A stretch of 40,312 nucleotides of DNA from a virus, in IMG/VR virus record IMGVR_UViG_3300025141_000247, positions 1 through 40,312 of that record; one strand, written 5' to 3'. The notes under the pieces are model-generated. The model was not told the DNA's origin, made no database searches, and saw nothing but the letters and a program-made list of their open reading frames with translations. A program made the position numbers and the translations under genes. Positions 16,987-25,395 of the stretch are shown here, piece after piece (position 1 is the first letter of the stretch; each line of letters begins with the position of its first letter).

Positions 16987-18960
16987 ATGGCGAAACCTAT
17001 AAATAAAAAAAGCAGTAGAAATCCGTCGAGTCCGCTTTTTAAACAGTTAACAAAGCTTTTGTCCGGCCCCTTGGTCAAATATAGAAGACAAGATACTAGG
17101 CAGCTAAAAAGAAGATATTTAGATAAATACAAAACTAGGTTTAGATCTGCTTCTGGACAAGAATTTAAAACTTCTAGATATAGTGACGTCTATAGTGCCT
17201 TGCAATCTGATTATTATGCCAATCAAAATCGCATGGATAGATATGTCGATTTTGATCAAATGGAATATACACCCGAAATTGCATCTTCCTTGGACATATA
17301 TGCTGATGAGATGACGACCTCTTCTCTCTTCACAACAATACTAAATATCAATTGCAGAAACCAAGAAATTAAAAGTGTTCTAGAAACGTTGTTTTATAAC
17401 ATTCTTAATATAGAATTTAATTTATATGGCTGGGCTCGCTCTATGTGCAAGTATGGTGACTATTTTTTATATCTAGATATTGAACAAGATGAGGGGATTA
17501 AAAACGTCATTGGCTTGCCTTCTAACGAAATCGAAAGACTAGAAGGAGAAGATGATAACAATCCTAATTATATCCAATATCAGTGGAATACTGCTGGTAT
17601 AACCTTGGAAAACTGGCAGGTTGGTCATTTTAGAATCTTAGGAAATGATAGGTTTGCCCCTTACGGAACTTCTATTTTAGAGCCTGCAAGAAGAATATGG
17701 AGGCAGTTAACCCTTCTTGAAGATGCCGTTATGGCGTATCGAATTGTTCGTTCACCCGAGCGCCGTGTTTTTAAAATCGACGTCGGGAACATCCCCCCGG
17801 AAGATGTCGAACAATATATGCAGCGCGTTATGACGCAAATGAAAAGAAATCAAATTGTTGATGTTAATACCGGCCGCGTTGATTTAAGATATAATCCCTT
17901 GAGTATTGAAGAGGACTACTATATACCAGTTCGAGGTACGGCTTCCGGAACAGACATCACAACTGTCGGCGGCGGAAAATATACTGGTGATATTGATGAC
18001 GTAAAATATTTGAGAGATAAGCTTTTTAGTGCGTTAAAGGTACCGATGTCTTATCTTTCTCGCGGCGAGGGCTCGGATGAAGACAAGGCTACTTTAGCAC
18101 AAAAAGATATTAGATTTGCGAGGACAGTTCAACGCCTTCAACGGTCTGTTATATCTGAATTAGAAAAAATAGCCGTCGTACACTTATTCACTCTTGGCTA
18201 CCGAGGAAATGATTTATTATCATTTAAGTTGTCGTTAAACAATCCTTCTAAATTAGCCGAGCTGCAGGAATTAGAACATTGGGGCGCTAGATTTACAGCA
18301 GCAGATAACGCTTCAGCAGGATATTTCAGTCGTCGATGGGTTGCTAAGAACATCCTCAATGTTAGCGAAGAACAGTTTGCCCGAATGCAGGCAGAGATGT
18401 TCTATGATAGAAAGCATGATTTTGCCCTTGAGCAGGTGGGCGAGGCCGCCATGGCCGAGGCCGGCGGCGGCATGGGGGATCTAGGTGCACCAGAAGATCT
18501 CGGTGGGCCCGGCGACGACCTAGGCGCCCCCATGGAGGACATGCCCGAAGAGGCCCCTGAAGAGCCCGGATCGCTTCTCGCGGCCCCCGGCGCCGCAGAG
18601 CCGGCCGGCCTGGATGAACCAGCCACCCCGCCGCCCGCCAAGCGCGACTGGCAGGGGTCCTATACCGAGAACAAGGGCAAAAAATACTACCACAAAGGCG
18701 GCCGAAAAGGCGCTACATCCCCCGGTAATCCTTTACGGCTCGCTATGAGGGGCCAGTATGCTGCTGGCCCAAGAGATACTTTTCCTGGTAAGAGAGATTT
18801 AGATGAAATAACGGGTATTTCTTATAAACTTTCAGAATCAGAGGGTCTGGGCTCTAATTATTATGAAGAAGAAGAAGAAAAGCTGTTTCAAGACAATCAT
18901 GATATCCGGGTGCTGGTTGAATCTTTGAAGTCCCGAGAGGAGTCAAAAGATGAAGTTTAA
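16987..18960 (+). CDS. 20: Portal vertex protein, gp20-like
   Basis: A 657-residue portal protein. The segment around residues 75-110 (YVDFDQMEYTPEIASSLDIYADE), the clip and stem part with IVRSPERRVFKIDVGN near 250-270, and the KVPMSYLSRGEG segment near 350 fit gp20-family portals. The dodecamer forms the DNA gate and docks terminase and neck. It is longer than T4 gp20 (524) because of a C-terminal low-complexity tail at about 490-560, rich in Gly, Pro, Ala, Asp and Glu, encoded by a markedly GC-rich patch (about 18440-18660). The stop overlaps the next gene by 11 bases. Confidence 0.95.
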   Translation: MAKPINKKSSRNPSSPLFKQLTKLLSGPLVKYRRQDTRQLKRRYLDKYKTRFRSASGQEFKTSRYSDVYSALQSDYYANQNRMDRYVDFDQMEYTPEIASSLDIYADEMTTSSLFTTILNINCRNQEIKSVLETLFYNILNIEFNLYGWARSMCKYGDYFLYLDIEQDEGIKNVIGLPSNEIERLEGEDDNNPNYIQYQWNTAGITLENWQVGHFRILGNDRFAPYGTSILEPARRIWRQLTLLEDAVMAYRIVRSPERRVFKIDVGNIPPEDVEQYMQRVMTQMKRNQIVDVNTGRVDLRYNPLSIEEDYYIPVRGTASGTDITTVGGGKYTGDIDDVKYLRDKLFSALKVPMSYLSRGEGSDEDKATLAQKDIRFARTVQRLQRSVISELEKIAVVHLFTLGYRGNDLLSFKLSLNNPSKLAELQELEHWGARFTAADNASAGYFSRRWVAKNILNVSEEQFARMQAEMFYDRKHDFALEQVGEAAMAEAGGGMGDLGAPEDLGGPGDDLGAPMEDMPEEAPEEPGSLLAAPGAAEPAGLDEPATPPPAKRDWQGSYTENKGKKYYHKGGRKGATSPGNPLRLAMRGQYAAGPRDTFPGKRDLDEITGISYKLSESEGLGSNYYEEEEEKLFQDNHDIRVLVESLKSREESKDEV

Positions 18961-19753
18961 TCATAATAAAAAAAGAAATACTGCTTTTATGTATGAAGTG
19001 CTCATTGTTGAGCTTTCCAAGTCTTCAATGTCTAATAATATATCTCGTAAAAATAAACTGATGAGCATGCTAAAAGAATATTTTTCTAAGGGGAGAGCCT
19101 TGAGGAAAGATTTAGACATATATAAGTCGTTTGAAGATACTTCTAGCCTGGCCCCCGACACTTTAATAAATCTAGTCCAAGAAGCGAAGAGACAATTTCA
19201 TTCGCTCGATCGAGGATCTATATACTCTCAACAGACTAATTTAATTAACAAAATTAACAAAGAAATAGGGCACCAAACATGGTCGAACTTTATTCCAACC
19301 TACAAAAGAATAGCCACGGTTAATCAAGTTTTAAATGAGGGGCTTTCTCCTAAAAAACAAGTTTTAATGGAGAAAAAACTAGTTGACCTGTTATCAAAAC
19401 CCACATCAGAAAAAAAACCATTTCCCAATGTTAATAATCTGGCTGTAAAAACTTTTATTGAAAAGTTTAATAAAGAGTACGAACAAAGTCTCGATAACGA
19501 ACAAAAAATACTTTTAGAAAAGTATATCATGTCGCCTAACGACGATGGCTTAGAGTTTAAAGTGTATTTTTACGAAGAGGTCGACCGTCTTCGAAGCGTT
19601 ATTAAAGAGAAAATTAGCGCCGATGTATCCACGCCGGCCGGCCTGCAGAAGATATCAGATCAAATGGGGGCTTACAACACCAGGCCACTAAATCGTGAAT
19701 TGATAACAGAAGTAATGAGAATACAAACACTAGTAAGAGAGATTAATAGCTAA
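18950..19753 (+). CDS. Unknown protein downstream of portal
   Basis: A 267-residue, mostly helical and charged protein. It starts 11 bases inside the portal gene and its stop shares a base with the next start (TAATG), so it is embedded in the packaging operon. It has no membrane span, cysteine cluster or catalytic motif I can identify. Tight coupling to portal suggests a head-assembly or portal-associated role, perhaps in the prohead core, but this is inference. Confidence 0.6.
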   Translation: MKFNHNKKRNTAFMYEVLIVELSKSSMSNNISRKNKLMSMLKEYFSKGRALRKDLDIYKSFEDTSSLAPDTLINLVQEAKRQFHSLDRGSIYSQQTNLINKINKEIGHQTWSNFIPTYKRIATVNQVLNEGLSPKKQVLMEKKLVDLLSKPTSEKKPFPNVNNLAVKTFIEKFNKEYEQSLDNEQKILLEKYIMSPNDDGLEFKVYFYEEVDRLRSVIKEKISADVSTPAGLQKISDQMGAYNTRPLNRELITEVMRIQTLVREINS

Positions 19754-20280
19754 TGGCTTTAAAATTAAAAATAACTATTGATAATCGTATAATAGAAAAA
19801 ATATTATTGAATGCTAGGAAAACGATTGATGGCAATATTATTATTCGTGACCATCCAGAAATTGATATTTTGATTTTAACAACTAAGAATAAAGTAGTTT
19901 CCTTTCCCAAAGATGAAATGGATGATGAAGTACACGACTCACAAGATAGATTATTTAAGCATTTAGTTAAAAAAGGAGTTATTGATTATTCAAGTATACA
20001 GGCTGGGAATCTTTTTATGTCCATGGAGGCTTCTATTCCTGAGGCGGACAAGGGAGAAAATATACAGTTTGTTTTATACGCAATTTCTGGCTTTGTTGAC
20101 GAAGAACAGCCTTTCTATGACAATATGGATGAATTTGAGAAAGAAATGGAAAAACAACTCTTAGAACCAGAGGTAGACGAATATACTGAATTTGATCCTG
20201 AGGAACATCATTCGGATAATAAGGGATCTCTGCCCCCACGTTTCGCGCGCTGGGGTATTAGCAGCATATATAGAATATAG
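19753..20280 (+). CDS. Unknown acidic protein, 175 aa
   Basis: The start codon shares a base with the previous stop, indicating coupling. The protein has a beta-type N terminus (LKLKITIDNRIIEKIL), then a mixed region, and an acidic C-terminal third (MDEFEKEMEKQLLEPEVDEYTEFDPEEHH). Highly acidic small proteins in this genome position often belong to the prohead core in T4-like phages (compare T4 gp67 and gp68), but there is no clear sequence match, so the function stays open. Confidence 0.55.
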   Translation: MALKLKITIDNRIIEKILLNARKTIDGNIIIRDHPEIDILILTTKNKVVSFPKDEMDDEVHDSQDRLFKHLVKKGVIDYSSIQAGNLFMSMEASIPEADKGENIQFVLYAISGFVDEEQPFYDNMDEFEKEMEKQLLEPEVDEYTEFDPEEHHSDNKGSLPPRFARWGISSIYRI

Positions 20281-20287
20281 GTGAATA

Positions 20288-20596
20288 GTGCAATTACTTT
20301 ATTTTATTTTATGTGCATACGGCCTTACATACATATTAATCTACGGGTCAATATTTAACAAGATCAGACCATCGAAAGGCAAGCTGGGAGAACTGTTCCA
20401 TTGCCCGCTTTGTACGGGTTTTTGGGTGGGTATATTTTTGTGGAGTATCAATTGTTTCACAGAACTATTTACTTACGACTACAATTTAATCAATGGTTTG
20501 CTTTTGGGATGGTTATCAGCCGGGACAAGTTATTTCTTAAGTATGATTTTGAATGATTTCGGCTTAAAATTTAGAAATACACAAGGAGGTGAGTAA
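20288..20596 (+). CDS. Membrane protein with CPLC motif (DUF1360-like)
   Basis: A 102-residue protein starting at GTG. It has an N-terminal hydrophobic segment (LLYFILCAYGLTYILIYG), then CPLCTGFWVG near residues 39-48, and at least one more hydrophobic segment (INGLLLGWLSAGTSYFLSMIL). The C-P-x-C-x-G-FWVG pattern in a small membrane protein recalls the DUF1360 family of unknown function. Its stop codon lies within the strong ribosome binding site of the next small ORF. The setting among prohead genes is odd for a membrane protein; assembly of T4-like proheads does begin at the inner membrane, so a membrane-tethering role is conceivable. Confidence 0.55.
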   Translation: MQLLYFILCAYGLTYILIYGSIFNKIRPSKGKLGELFHCPLCTGFWVGIFLWSINCFTELFTYDYNLINGLLLGWLSAGTSYFLSMILNDFGLKFRNTQGGE

Positions 20597-20598
20597 CA

Positions 20599-20664
20599 AT
20601 GAAACGGCGTAACATTCCAAAAACGAGACGCTGCTGTAATGGTAGTTATATCATGCGAGGGTGA
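20599..20664 (+). CDS. Micro-ORF, 21 residues, basic with Cys-Cys
   Basis: A tiny frame beginning MKRRNIPKTRRCC and ending with IMRG. It has an almost perfect Shine-Dalgarno sequence, AGGAGGTGA at 20584-20592, 6 bases before the ATG and stronger than at most genes here. Its stop codon lies in the loop of the hairpin at 20655-20671. It could be a real small basic protein or a leader peptide controlling read-through into the downstream genes. Confidence 0.4.
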   Translation: MKRRNIPKTRRCCNGSYIMRG

Positions 20665-20686
20665 GCCTCGCTTTATAATTTGTTTT
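20655..20686 (+). terminator. Weak terminator or attenuator hairpin
   Basis: GCGAGG (20655-20660) pairs with CCTCGC (20666-20671) around a 5-base loop, followed by an interrupted T-rich run (TTTATAATTTGTTTT). The stem is only 6 bp, and the stop codon of the micro-ORF is in the loop, so translation of that ORF would disturb the hairpin. This fits partial termination or attenuation between the packaging genes and the prohead protease operon. Confidence 0.45.
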
Positions 20687-20705
20687 AATAAAAAGGAGAA
20701 AAAAA

Positions 20706-20876
20706 ATGAGTGAAGGTAATCCTAAAGCCCCTAAGGGCCATGGCCCCGGCCCAGGCGTATTTGGCGTAAAAAATGTTAGTAAGGTAGGCAACCAGGCGCC
20801 TCCAGGCGCCGGCAAGGGTGTCATTGGAAAAAAAGTAGGTAAAGTTAACCCTGGGAGCAAAAAAGGTACAGAGTAA
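20706..20876 (+). CDS. Small Gly/Pro/Lys-rich protein, 56 aa
   Basis: A 56-residue basic protein with ribosome binding site AAGGAG. The sequence is dominated by Gly, Pro, Lys and Val (GHGPGPGVFGVKNV, APPGAGKGVIGKKVGKV), so it is probably unstructured. Its stop shares a base with the prohead protease start (TAATG), a coupled arrangement supporting real translation. Small basic prohead proteins may be internal head proteins, but that role is only suggested by position. Confidence 0.55.
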   Translation: MSEGNPKAPKGHGPGPGVFGVKNVSKVGNQAPPGAGKGVIGKKVGKVNPGSKKGTE

Positions 20877-21505
20877 TGTCCAAACAGCTTCTTCAGGAAT
20901 ATATTGAATTATGTCCCGAAGGTAGATGCCCCGTGCACATCCTAACAGAATCTGAAAAAAGAAAAGTTATGGATGGGGCAGTTTACTTGGTGGGTATATG
21001 TCAACGCGCTGGTGTCAAAAATGGCAATGGACGAGTGTATCGTAAAGAGACCCTGCAAAGAGAAGTGGAAAATTATCAAAAGGCGATTGGTGAACGACGA
21101 TCGCTGGGCGAGTTAGATCATCCTGACGACTCGGTGATCAATCTCAAAAATGCTTCGCATCTAGCTACAAAAATGTGGTGGGATGGTGAAAGTGTGATGG
21201 GCAAATTTGAAGTATTAGATACGCCTTCCGGCAAAATTCTTAAAGAGCTGGTAAGATCTAATGTGAAGCTGGGTATCTCATCTCGTGGTTTGGGATCGGT
21301 TAAAAGCGAAAAAGGAAAAACAATTGTTGAAGACGACTTCCAGTTGATATGTTTTGACATGGTTTCAGAGCCCTCCACCCCCAATGCATATTTATCCCCA
21401 ACAAAAGAGCCTAATATTAATATGGATCAAACAATTAAAATGTATATAAAAGAAGAAAAAGAAAATAAAATTGATAATCTGATTGACTCGATACTGAGAG
21501 ATTAA
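20876..21505 (+). CDS. 21: Prohead core protease, gp21-like
   Basis: A 209-residue serine protease of the herpesvirus-assemblin-like fold used by T4 gp21. The catalytic His is His82 in GELDHPDD and the serine lies in GISSRGLGS (Ser135/Ser136); a conserved FDMVSEPS segment follows near 160-167. It cleaves scaffold and capsid protein after assembly, making room for DNA and triggering head maturation. The length matches T4 gp21 (212). It is coupled to a 56-residue gene upstream and is followed 1 base later by another small gene. Confidence 0.92.
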   Translation: MSKQLLQEYIELCPEGRCPVHILTESEKRKVMDGAVYLVGICQRAGVKNGNGRVYRKETLQREVENYQKAIGERRSLGELDHPDDSVINLKNASHLATKMWWDGESVMGKFEVLDTPSGKILKELVRSNVKLGISSRGLGSVKSEKGKTIVEDDFQLICFDMVSEPSTPNAYLSPTKEPNINMDQTIKMYIKEEKENKIDNLIDSILRD

Positions 21506-21506
21506 A

Positions 21507-21884
21507 ATGAAAACTAATGAATTTAAAAAAATATTAAAACCTTTGATAAGGCAGACAGTAAAAGAAGTCATTCTCGACGAGGGCCTTCTGTCGGGCATTA
21601 TTACTGAGGTAGCAAGGGGGCTTCAAGGAACCTTACTTACTGAGAAGAAAAAGAAAATACCTTCCCATAATTTAGAAAGAGAAGACGAGCGTGAAAGAGA
21701 CAGACAAAAAAGAATAAAAAGACTTAATGAGGCAAGCCAAGTTGGTAATGTTTTTAATGGGGCCCAGGAGATACAAGAAAAGCCTCAGTCCGGGGCCCTA
21801 TCGGGCGTTTCTCCGCATGATAGTGGTGTGGATATAACAGAAATAGAAAAAATAGCCAATGGAAAGTGGAAACACCTATTATAA
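21507..21884 (+). CDS. Unknown charged protein, 125 aa
   Basis: It starts directly after the protease stop. The N-terminal third is helical (FKKILKPLIRQTVKEVIL), the middle is a highly charged Arg/Glu/Lys helix (EREDERERDRQKRIKRL), and the C-terminal part is Gly/Ser-rich, ending in a short helix (ITEIEKIANGKWKHLL). There is no recognisable domain. The stop overlaps the ribosome binding region of the bS21 gene. A prohead-core or accessory assembly role is possible but unproven. Confidence 0.55.
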   Translation: MKTNEFKKILKPLIRQTVKEVILDEGLLSGIITEVARGLQGTLLTEKKKKIPSHNLEREDERERDRQKRIKRLNEASQVGNVFNGAQEIQEKPQSGALSGVSPHDSGVDITEIEKIANGKWKHLL

Positions 21885-21894
21885 GGAAAGGAGC

Positions 21895-22131
21895 ATGTCA
21901 AGAAAAAGACCAGTAAACGTTGAGGTAACATTAAAAGAGGCACGAGGGGATATTAATAAACTCATTCGTAGGTTTATGAAGAAGGTCAAAAAAGAAAGAA
22001 TTATTGAAGACTATTTAGATAGAAGATTTTATGAAAAGCCCTCTGCCAAAAGAAGAAGAGAAAATCTTCAAAAAAAACGTAACGCTCAAAAAGCAGAACA
22101 AGAAAGAAACAAAAAACTAGATATAAGGTAG
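21895..22131 (+). CDS. rpsU: Ribosomal protein bS21 homologue
   Basis: I choose the ATG at 21895, which has TAAGGA upstream and follows the previous stop, over the ATG at 21859 that lacks a ribosome binding site. The 78-residue product starts MSRKRPVNVEVTLKEARG and carries the bS21 signature: INKLIRRFMKKVKKE, then RRFYEKPSAKRRRE, followed by a Lys/Arg-rich tail, aligning with the bacterial RRREFYEKP segment and basic C terminus. bS21 binds the 30S platform near the anti-Shine-Dalgarno sequence and affects initiation. Phage-encoded bS21 is known in several phages. A phage copy could bias host ribosomes toward phage mRNAs. Confidence 0.82.
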   Translation: MSRKRPVNVEVTLKEARGDINKLIRRFMKKVKKERIIEDYLDRRFYEKPSAKRRRENLQKKRNAQKAEQERNKKLDIR

Positions 22132-22141
22132 GAGAAAATAA

Positions 22142-22636
22142 ATGGCAACAGATGCAAATTCAGCAATTCGGACTGTAGGCCACGGGGTTGGTTTAAGAAA
22201 TGTGGGCTCATATCAAGTTTCTGGCATGCCGTGGATTACCGGGTCCGCAGATTTAGATAGTGGCAGGGTGCATATGATTCAATTTCCATACGTGACAAAA
22301 AAAGTCCACGTAATAAACACTAGTGCAAAAATAATTTTGGTCCACTTTCAAAGCGGAAGCGCGACGATTCCCGCTCCCGGCGCACCCGGCGCCGCGTTTG
22401 CAAACGATAATCCAGTATATGCAGGGTTTCATTACGTGCCCCTGGCGGCAAACGGGTCTATACAAATGAATGTGAAATGCAAGGAAATGTTTATTTCTAA
22501 TTTGACCCTCGAGGCGGCCTTTGGAAGCTCCGCGACGGATAATTTGTCCTACACAGTTTCTGCGGAGTTGACTAACATCCCGACGAGCAGGATGCCACAC
22601 TTAACTGGTTCTGGAATTACCGATGCTCAACCATAA
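22142..22636 (+). CDS. Possible capsid-associated structural protein, 164 aa
   Basis: It has a good ribosome binding site (TAGGAG) in the 10-base gap after the bS21 gene. The 164-residue protein looks beta-rich: HMIQFPYVTKKVHVIN, KIILVHFQSGSATI and NGSIQMNVKCKEMFISN read as strands of a small sandwich, with an Ala/Pro/Gly loop. There is no catalytic motif. It could be a decoration, fibre-attachment or whisker protein given its place between prohead genes and fibre genes. Family not recognised with certainty. Confidence 0.55.
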   Translation: MATDANSAIRTVGHGVGLRNVGSYQVSGMPWITGSADLDSGRVHMIQFPYVTKKVHVINTSAKIILVHFQSGSATIPAPGAPGAAFANDNPVYAGFHYVPLAANGSIQMNVKCKEMFISNLTLEAAFGSSATDNLSYTVSAELTNIPTSRMPHLTGSGITDAQP

Positions 22637-22680
22637 TGCTTCCCCATTATAGGAAAAGAAACATAAAAAGGAAATAATGA

Positions 22681-25395
22681 ATGGCAACAGCATCAGGAAG
22701 TATAGCATTTCTAGGAGCAGCAAGGTTTCAAGGCTTTTGGAATGCGTCTACTAATGAAGCCACTGGTTCAGGACTCCTTGGCGCCACAGACCAACCGTAT
22801 ACAAATCTTTTTGATGCTGGAGATTCCGGATATCCGGGAGGCTATCATGATTCAACTCTTTTAACTGCTTCTATTGGGCATTATTGGCAAGTTACAGGAT
22901 CAGGGACCACTGAAGTTGATGGTCACACTTCGTGGAATCTTAATGACTGGGTTATTTATTCGGGGTCCATGGCTGGCTCTGCTGGATCATGGACCAGATT
23001 AGCTTATGAAGATACAATTGCTTCAATAATTCTTGGTAGTATATCAGGTGACGAGACATTTCATTTAACTGGTAGTGCTGATAAACACGTGCTGTTTATT
23101 AGTGGTTCATCTGATTTGGCTATTAGGATGAGCGGTTCTGATAATTTTACTTATGATCATAATAGCGCATTTGGGAGGCTCTGTATCGGACCCGGTTCAG
23201 AAACCGGCGTTTTCGGGGCCACAGTTACTGGCCCGTATTCCGATTTACTAACGCTACGTAGTGATGGTGACGCTTATAGCGCCGGCGCACTTGCAGTGTT
23301 AGAAACTAATTCAAATACTGATAGTTACCACTCTTCTATAGGCTTTTTGAAATCTGGCGGAAGCAAGGGATCAGAAACAGTCGTCGCTGACGACGAGGTG
23401 GTGGGCGCCCTCCATTTCTTAGGTCATGATGGCACAAATTATGAAAATGCTGCCTCTATTAGAGCGCTTGTTGACGGCACCCCCAACGATGATGCCACTG
23501 ACATGCCCGGTCGAATTGAATTCCAGACCACACCGAATGGCAGTGATACGGTCGCGACCCGCATGACCATCAAAAATGATGGCAAAGTCGGCATCGGAAC
23601 GGGGTCTCCTTCAAACAAACTGCAGGTCGATCATACTGGCGCAGACGGCGACGATGGCTTAATGATCGTTCGTGCGGATAGTTCAACTGCAGACACTGAT
23701 TTGCTCGGCGGCATCGGCTTTGATTCAACAGACGGCAATGTGCCTAGCACGATTACAGAAGCTTCTGTATTTATTGCTGCGTACGCTGCAGAAGCTCATG
23801 GCGCCGGCGATAAAGGTGGTGACCTTGTGTTCGGTACATCCGTTATTGACGAAGACGACGATACGACTTCGACTGAGCACATGAGAATCCTCGATAGCGG
23901 CAACGTCGGCATCGGAACGGATAGCCCAGATAATCCACTAGAACTGTTATCTAGTACGGAACCACAGTTTAGAATAACAAATACTGATGCCGTAGATTAT
24001 GCTACATTCGCAGTAGACACTGACGGACAACTTGATATTACAACTGTCGGCGGTGGCTCTAATCTTAGTCACGTATGTCTTATGCCTGAAGGCAACGTCG
24101 GCATTGGCACAATTACTCCAGATTATACTCTAGACGTCGCCGGCGATGTAGGAGTCGATCGATATATCTATCACAATGGCGATGACGATACAAAGATCGA
24201 GTTTACAAGTGACAAAATTCAATTTACTGCTGGTACCTCGAACGAGAGTTCGCCGGCAGCTATGTTAACTTTGTGGGAAACCGCTATCGCAGACCAAGTC
24301 CAAATTAATACTGACGCCGTAGACATAGATTTTCTCGTCAGGTCTACCGGGAGCCTGGGTGGTGGGTCTGCAATGTTCATCTCCGGCTCTGATGGTATTA
24401 TCCACTCAAATTACGGTATAAACATAGATGATGGCAAGAACCTTACTTTTGGTTTAACTAGCGGCGGCCCCCAGGTCGTCCATGACCCAGTTAGCAACTT
24501 CTTGCATATATCAGGGTCAGACGGAGGCCTGGTTTTATCCGGATCCGCGATTGTTTTCGACGGCATAATTAGGCCCAAAGCTGATTCAGATTTAAACATA
24601 GCTTCAGATAGAAATGTTATTTTTGTCGTTGATAGCGATGACGATGAGAGCACCACAGGTGTCGTAGTGCGCAACAGCGCCGGCGCCACGGTGCATGCGC
24701 TCGTAGAGACTGGTGATTATTTACTGGCAGGTAGTATATTCAGCGGTAATGCTAGTACTAGTGATTTCATGCATATAACTGGAACTTTGCAGGGCCTTGC
24801 ACTGTCGGGCTCGAATGTCGTCGTTGATGGATATCTCAAAGGAGGATCAAGTCTTGCTGGTGGAGTCACAGATTTAAAAATTGGAAGCGATATCGTTGGG
24901 CCCGAAGGCGCCTCGTTCACCATCACATCTGATCGGAATATTAGTCTAAAGCTGGACAAAGATCAAGCCGGCAGCACCTACTATCGATATATTCTTAACG
25001 GCGCCGGCAACTGGGTCCACAGGATTGACGAGGCCGGCCATGTGCGCTTGGTCGAGAACGCTATATTGGGGTGGGGGTCAAATGCAGATGCTGAATGCTT
25101 TATCACATATGAAGACACACCAGACTGGATGCATATTTCAGGCTCTACTAACGGACTAGTCCTTTCAGGCTCAAATGTTGTCGTTGATGCAGCCGGCGGT
25201 CTTATTCCAAATGTCGACAACGTATACGATTTAGGCTCTGCATCAAAACGCTGGGCCGTGGCTCACTTGGGCGACTTACATCTTAGAAATGACAGAGGTG
25301 ATTGGACTCTTGTCGAGGAAGAAGACTATTTATCAATACGCAATAACAAAACTGATAAGTTGTATAAATTTGTCTTAGAGGAGGTGGAAGAGTAG
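22681..25395 (+). CDS. Fibre-like protein with VGIGT repeats
   Basis: A 904-residue protein with repeated segments typical of tail fibres. The motif VGIGT followed by SP or TP and a short hydrophobic strand occurs near residues 303, 408 and 472. A second repeat, HISGS or HITGT followed by GL and LSGS, occurs near 608, 700 and 818. The end (VYDLGSASKRWAVAHLGDL, then LRNDRGDWTLVEEEDYLSIRNN) resembles fibre C-terminal tips. No peptidase S74 domain is present, unlike the next fibre gene. An upstream ATG at 22677 is in another frame. It probably forms a trimeric fibre or whisker used in host binding. Confidence 0.75.
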   Translation: MATASGSIAFLGAARFQGFWNASTNEATGSGLLGATDQPYTNLFDAGDSGYPGGYHDSTLLTASIGHYWQVTGSGTTEVDGHTSWNLNDWVIYSGSMAGSAGSWTRLAYEDTIASIILGSISGDETFHLTGSADKHVLFISGSSDLAIRMSGSDNFTYDHNSAFGRLCIGPGSETGVFGATVTGPYSDLLTLRSDGDAYSAGALAVLETNSNTDSYHSSIGFLKSGGSKGSETVVADDEVVGALHFLGHDGTNYENAASIRALVDGTPNDDATDMPGRIEFQTTPNGSDTVATRMTIKNDGKVGIGTGSPSNKLQVDHTGADGDDGLMIVRADSSTADTDLLGGIGFDSTDGNVPSTITEASVFIAAYAAEAHGAGDKGGDLVFGTSVIDEDDDTTSTEHMRILDSGNVGIGTDSPDNPLELLSSTEPQFRITNTDAVDYATFAVDTDGQLDITTVGGGSNLSHVCLMPEGNVGIGTITPDYTLDVAGDVGVDRYIYHNGDDDTKIEFTSDKIQFTAGTSNESSPAAMLTLWETAIADQVQINTDAVDIDFLVRSTGSLGGGSAMFISGSDGIIHSNYGINIDDGKNLTFGLTSGGPQVVHDPVSNFLHISGSDGGLVLSGSAIVFDGIIRPKADSDLNIASDRNVIFVVDSDDDESTTGVVVRNSAGATVHALVETGDYLLAGSIFSGNASTSDFMHITGTLQGLALSGSNVVVDGYLKGGSSLAGGVTDLKIGSDIVGPEGASFTITSDRNISLKLDKDQAGSTYYRYILNGAGNWVHRIDEAGHVRLVENAILGWGSNADAECFITYEDTPDWMHISGSTNGLVLSGSNVVVDAAGGLIPNVDNVYDLGSASKRWAVAHLGDLHLRNDRGDWTLVEEEDYLSIRNNKTDKLYKFVLEEVEE

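Noticed and set aside
15470-17005. TATAAATA sequences in the terminase gene and at the start of the portal gene as T4-type late promoters
   Set aside because: They are inside coding sequence of an AT-rich genome and not placed before operons; the repeated intergenic motif is the inverted form.
18402-18641. Minus-strand Gly/Ser/Pro-rich frame opposite the portal tail
   Set aside because: It arises from the GC-rich repeat composition of the portal C-terminal tail.
21859-21894. Upstream ATG giving a 90-residue bS21
   Set aside because: No ribosome binding site precedes it and it overlaps the previous gene; the ATG at 21895 has TAAGGA upstream and gives a normal bS21 N terminus.
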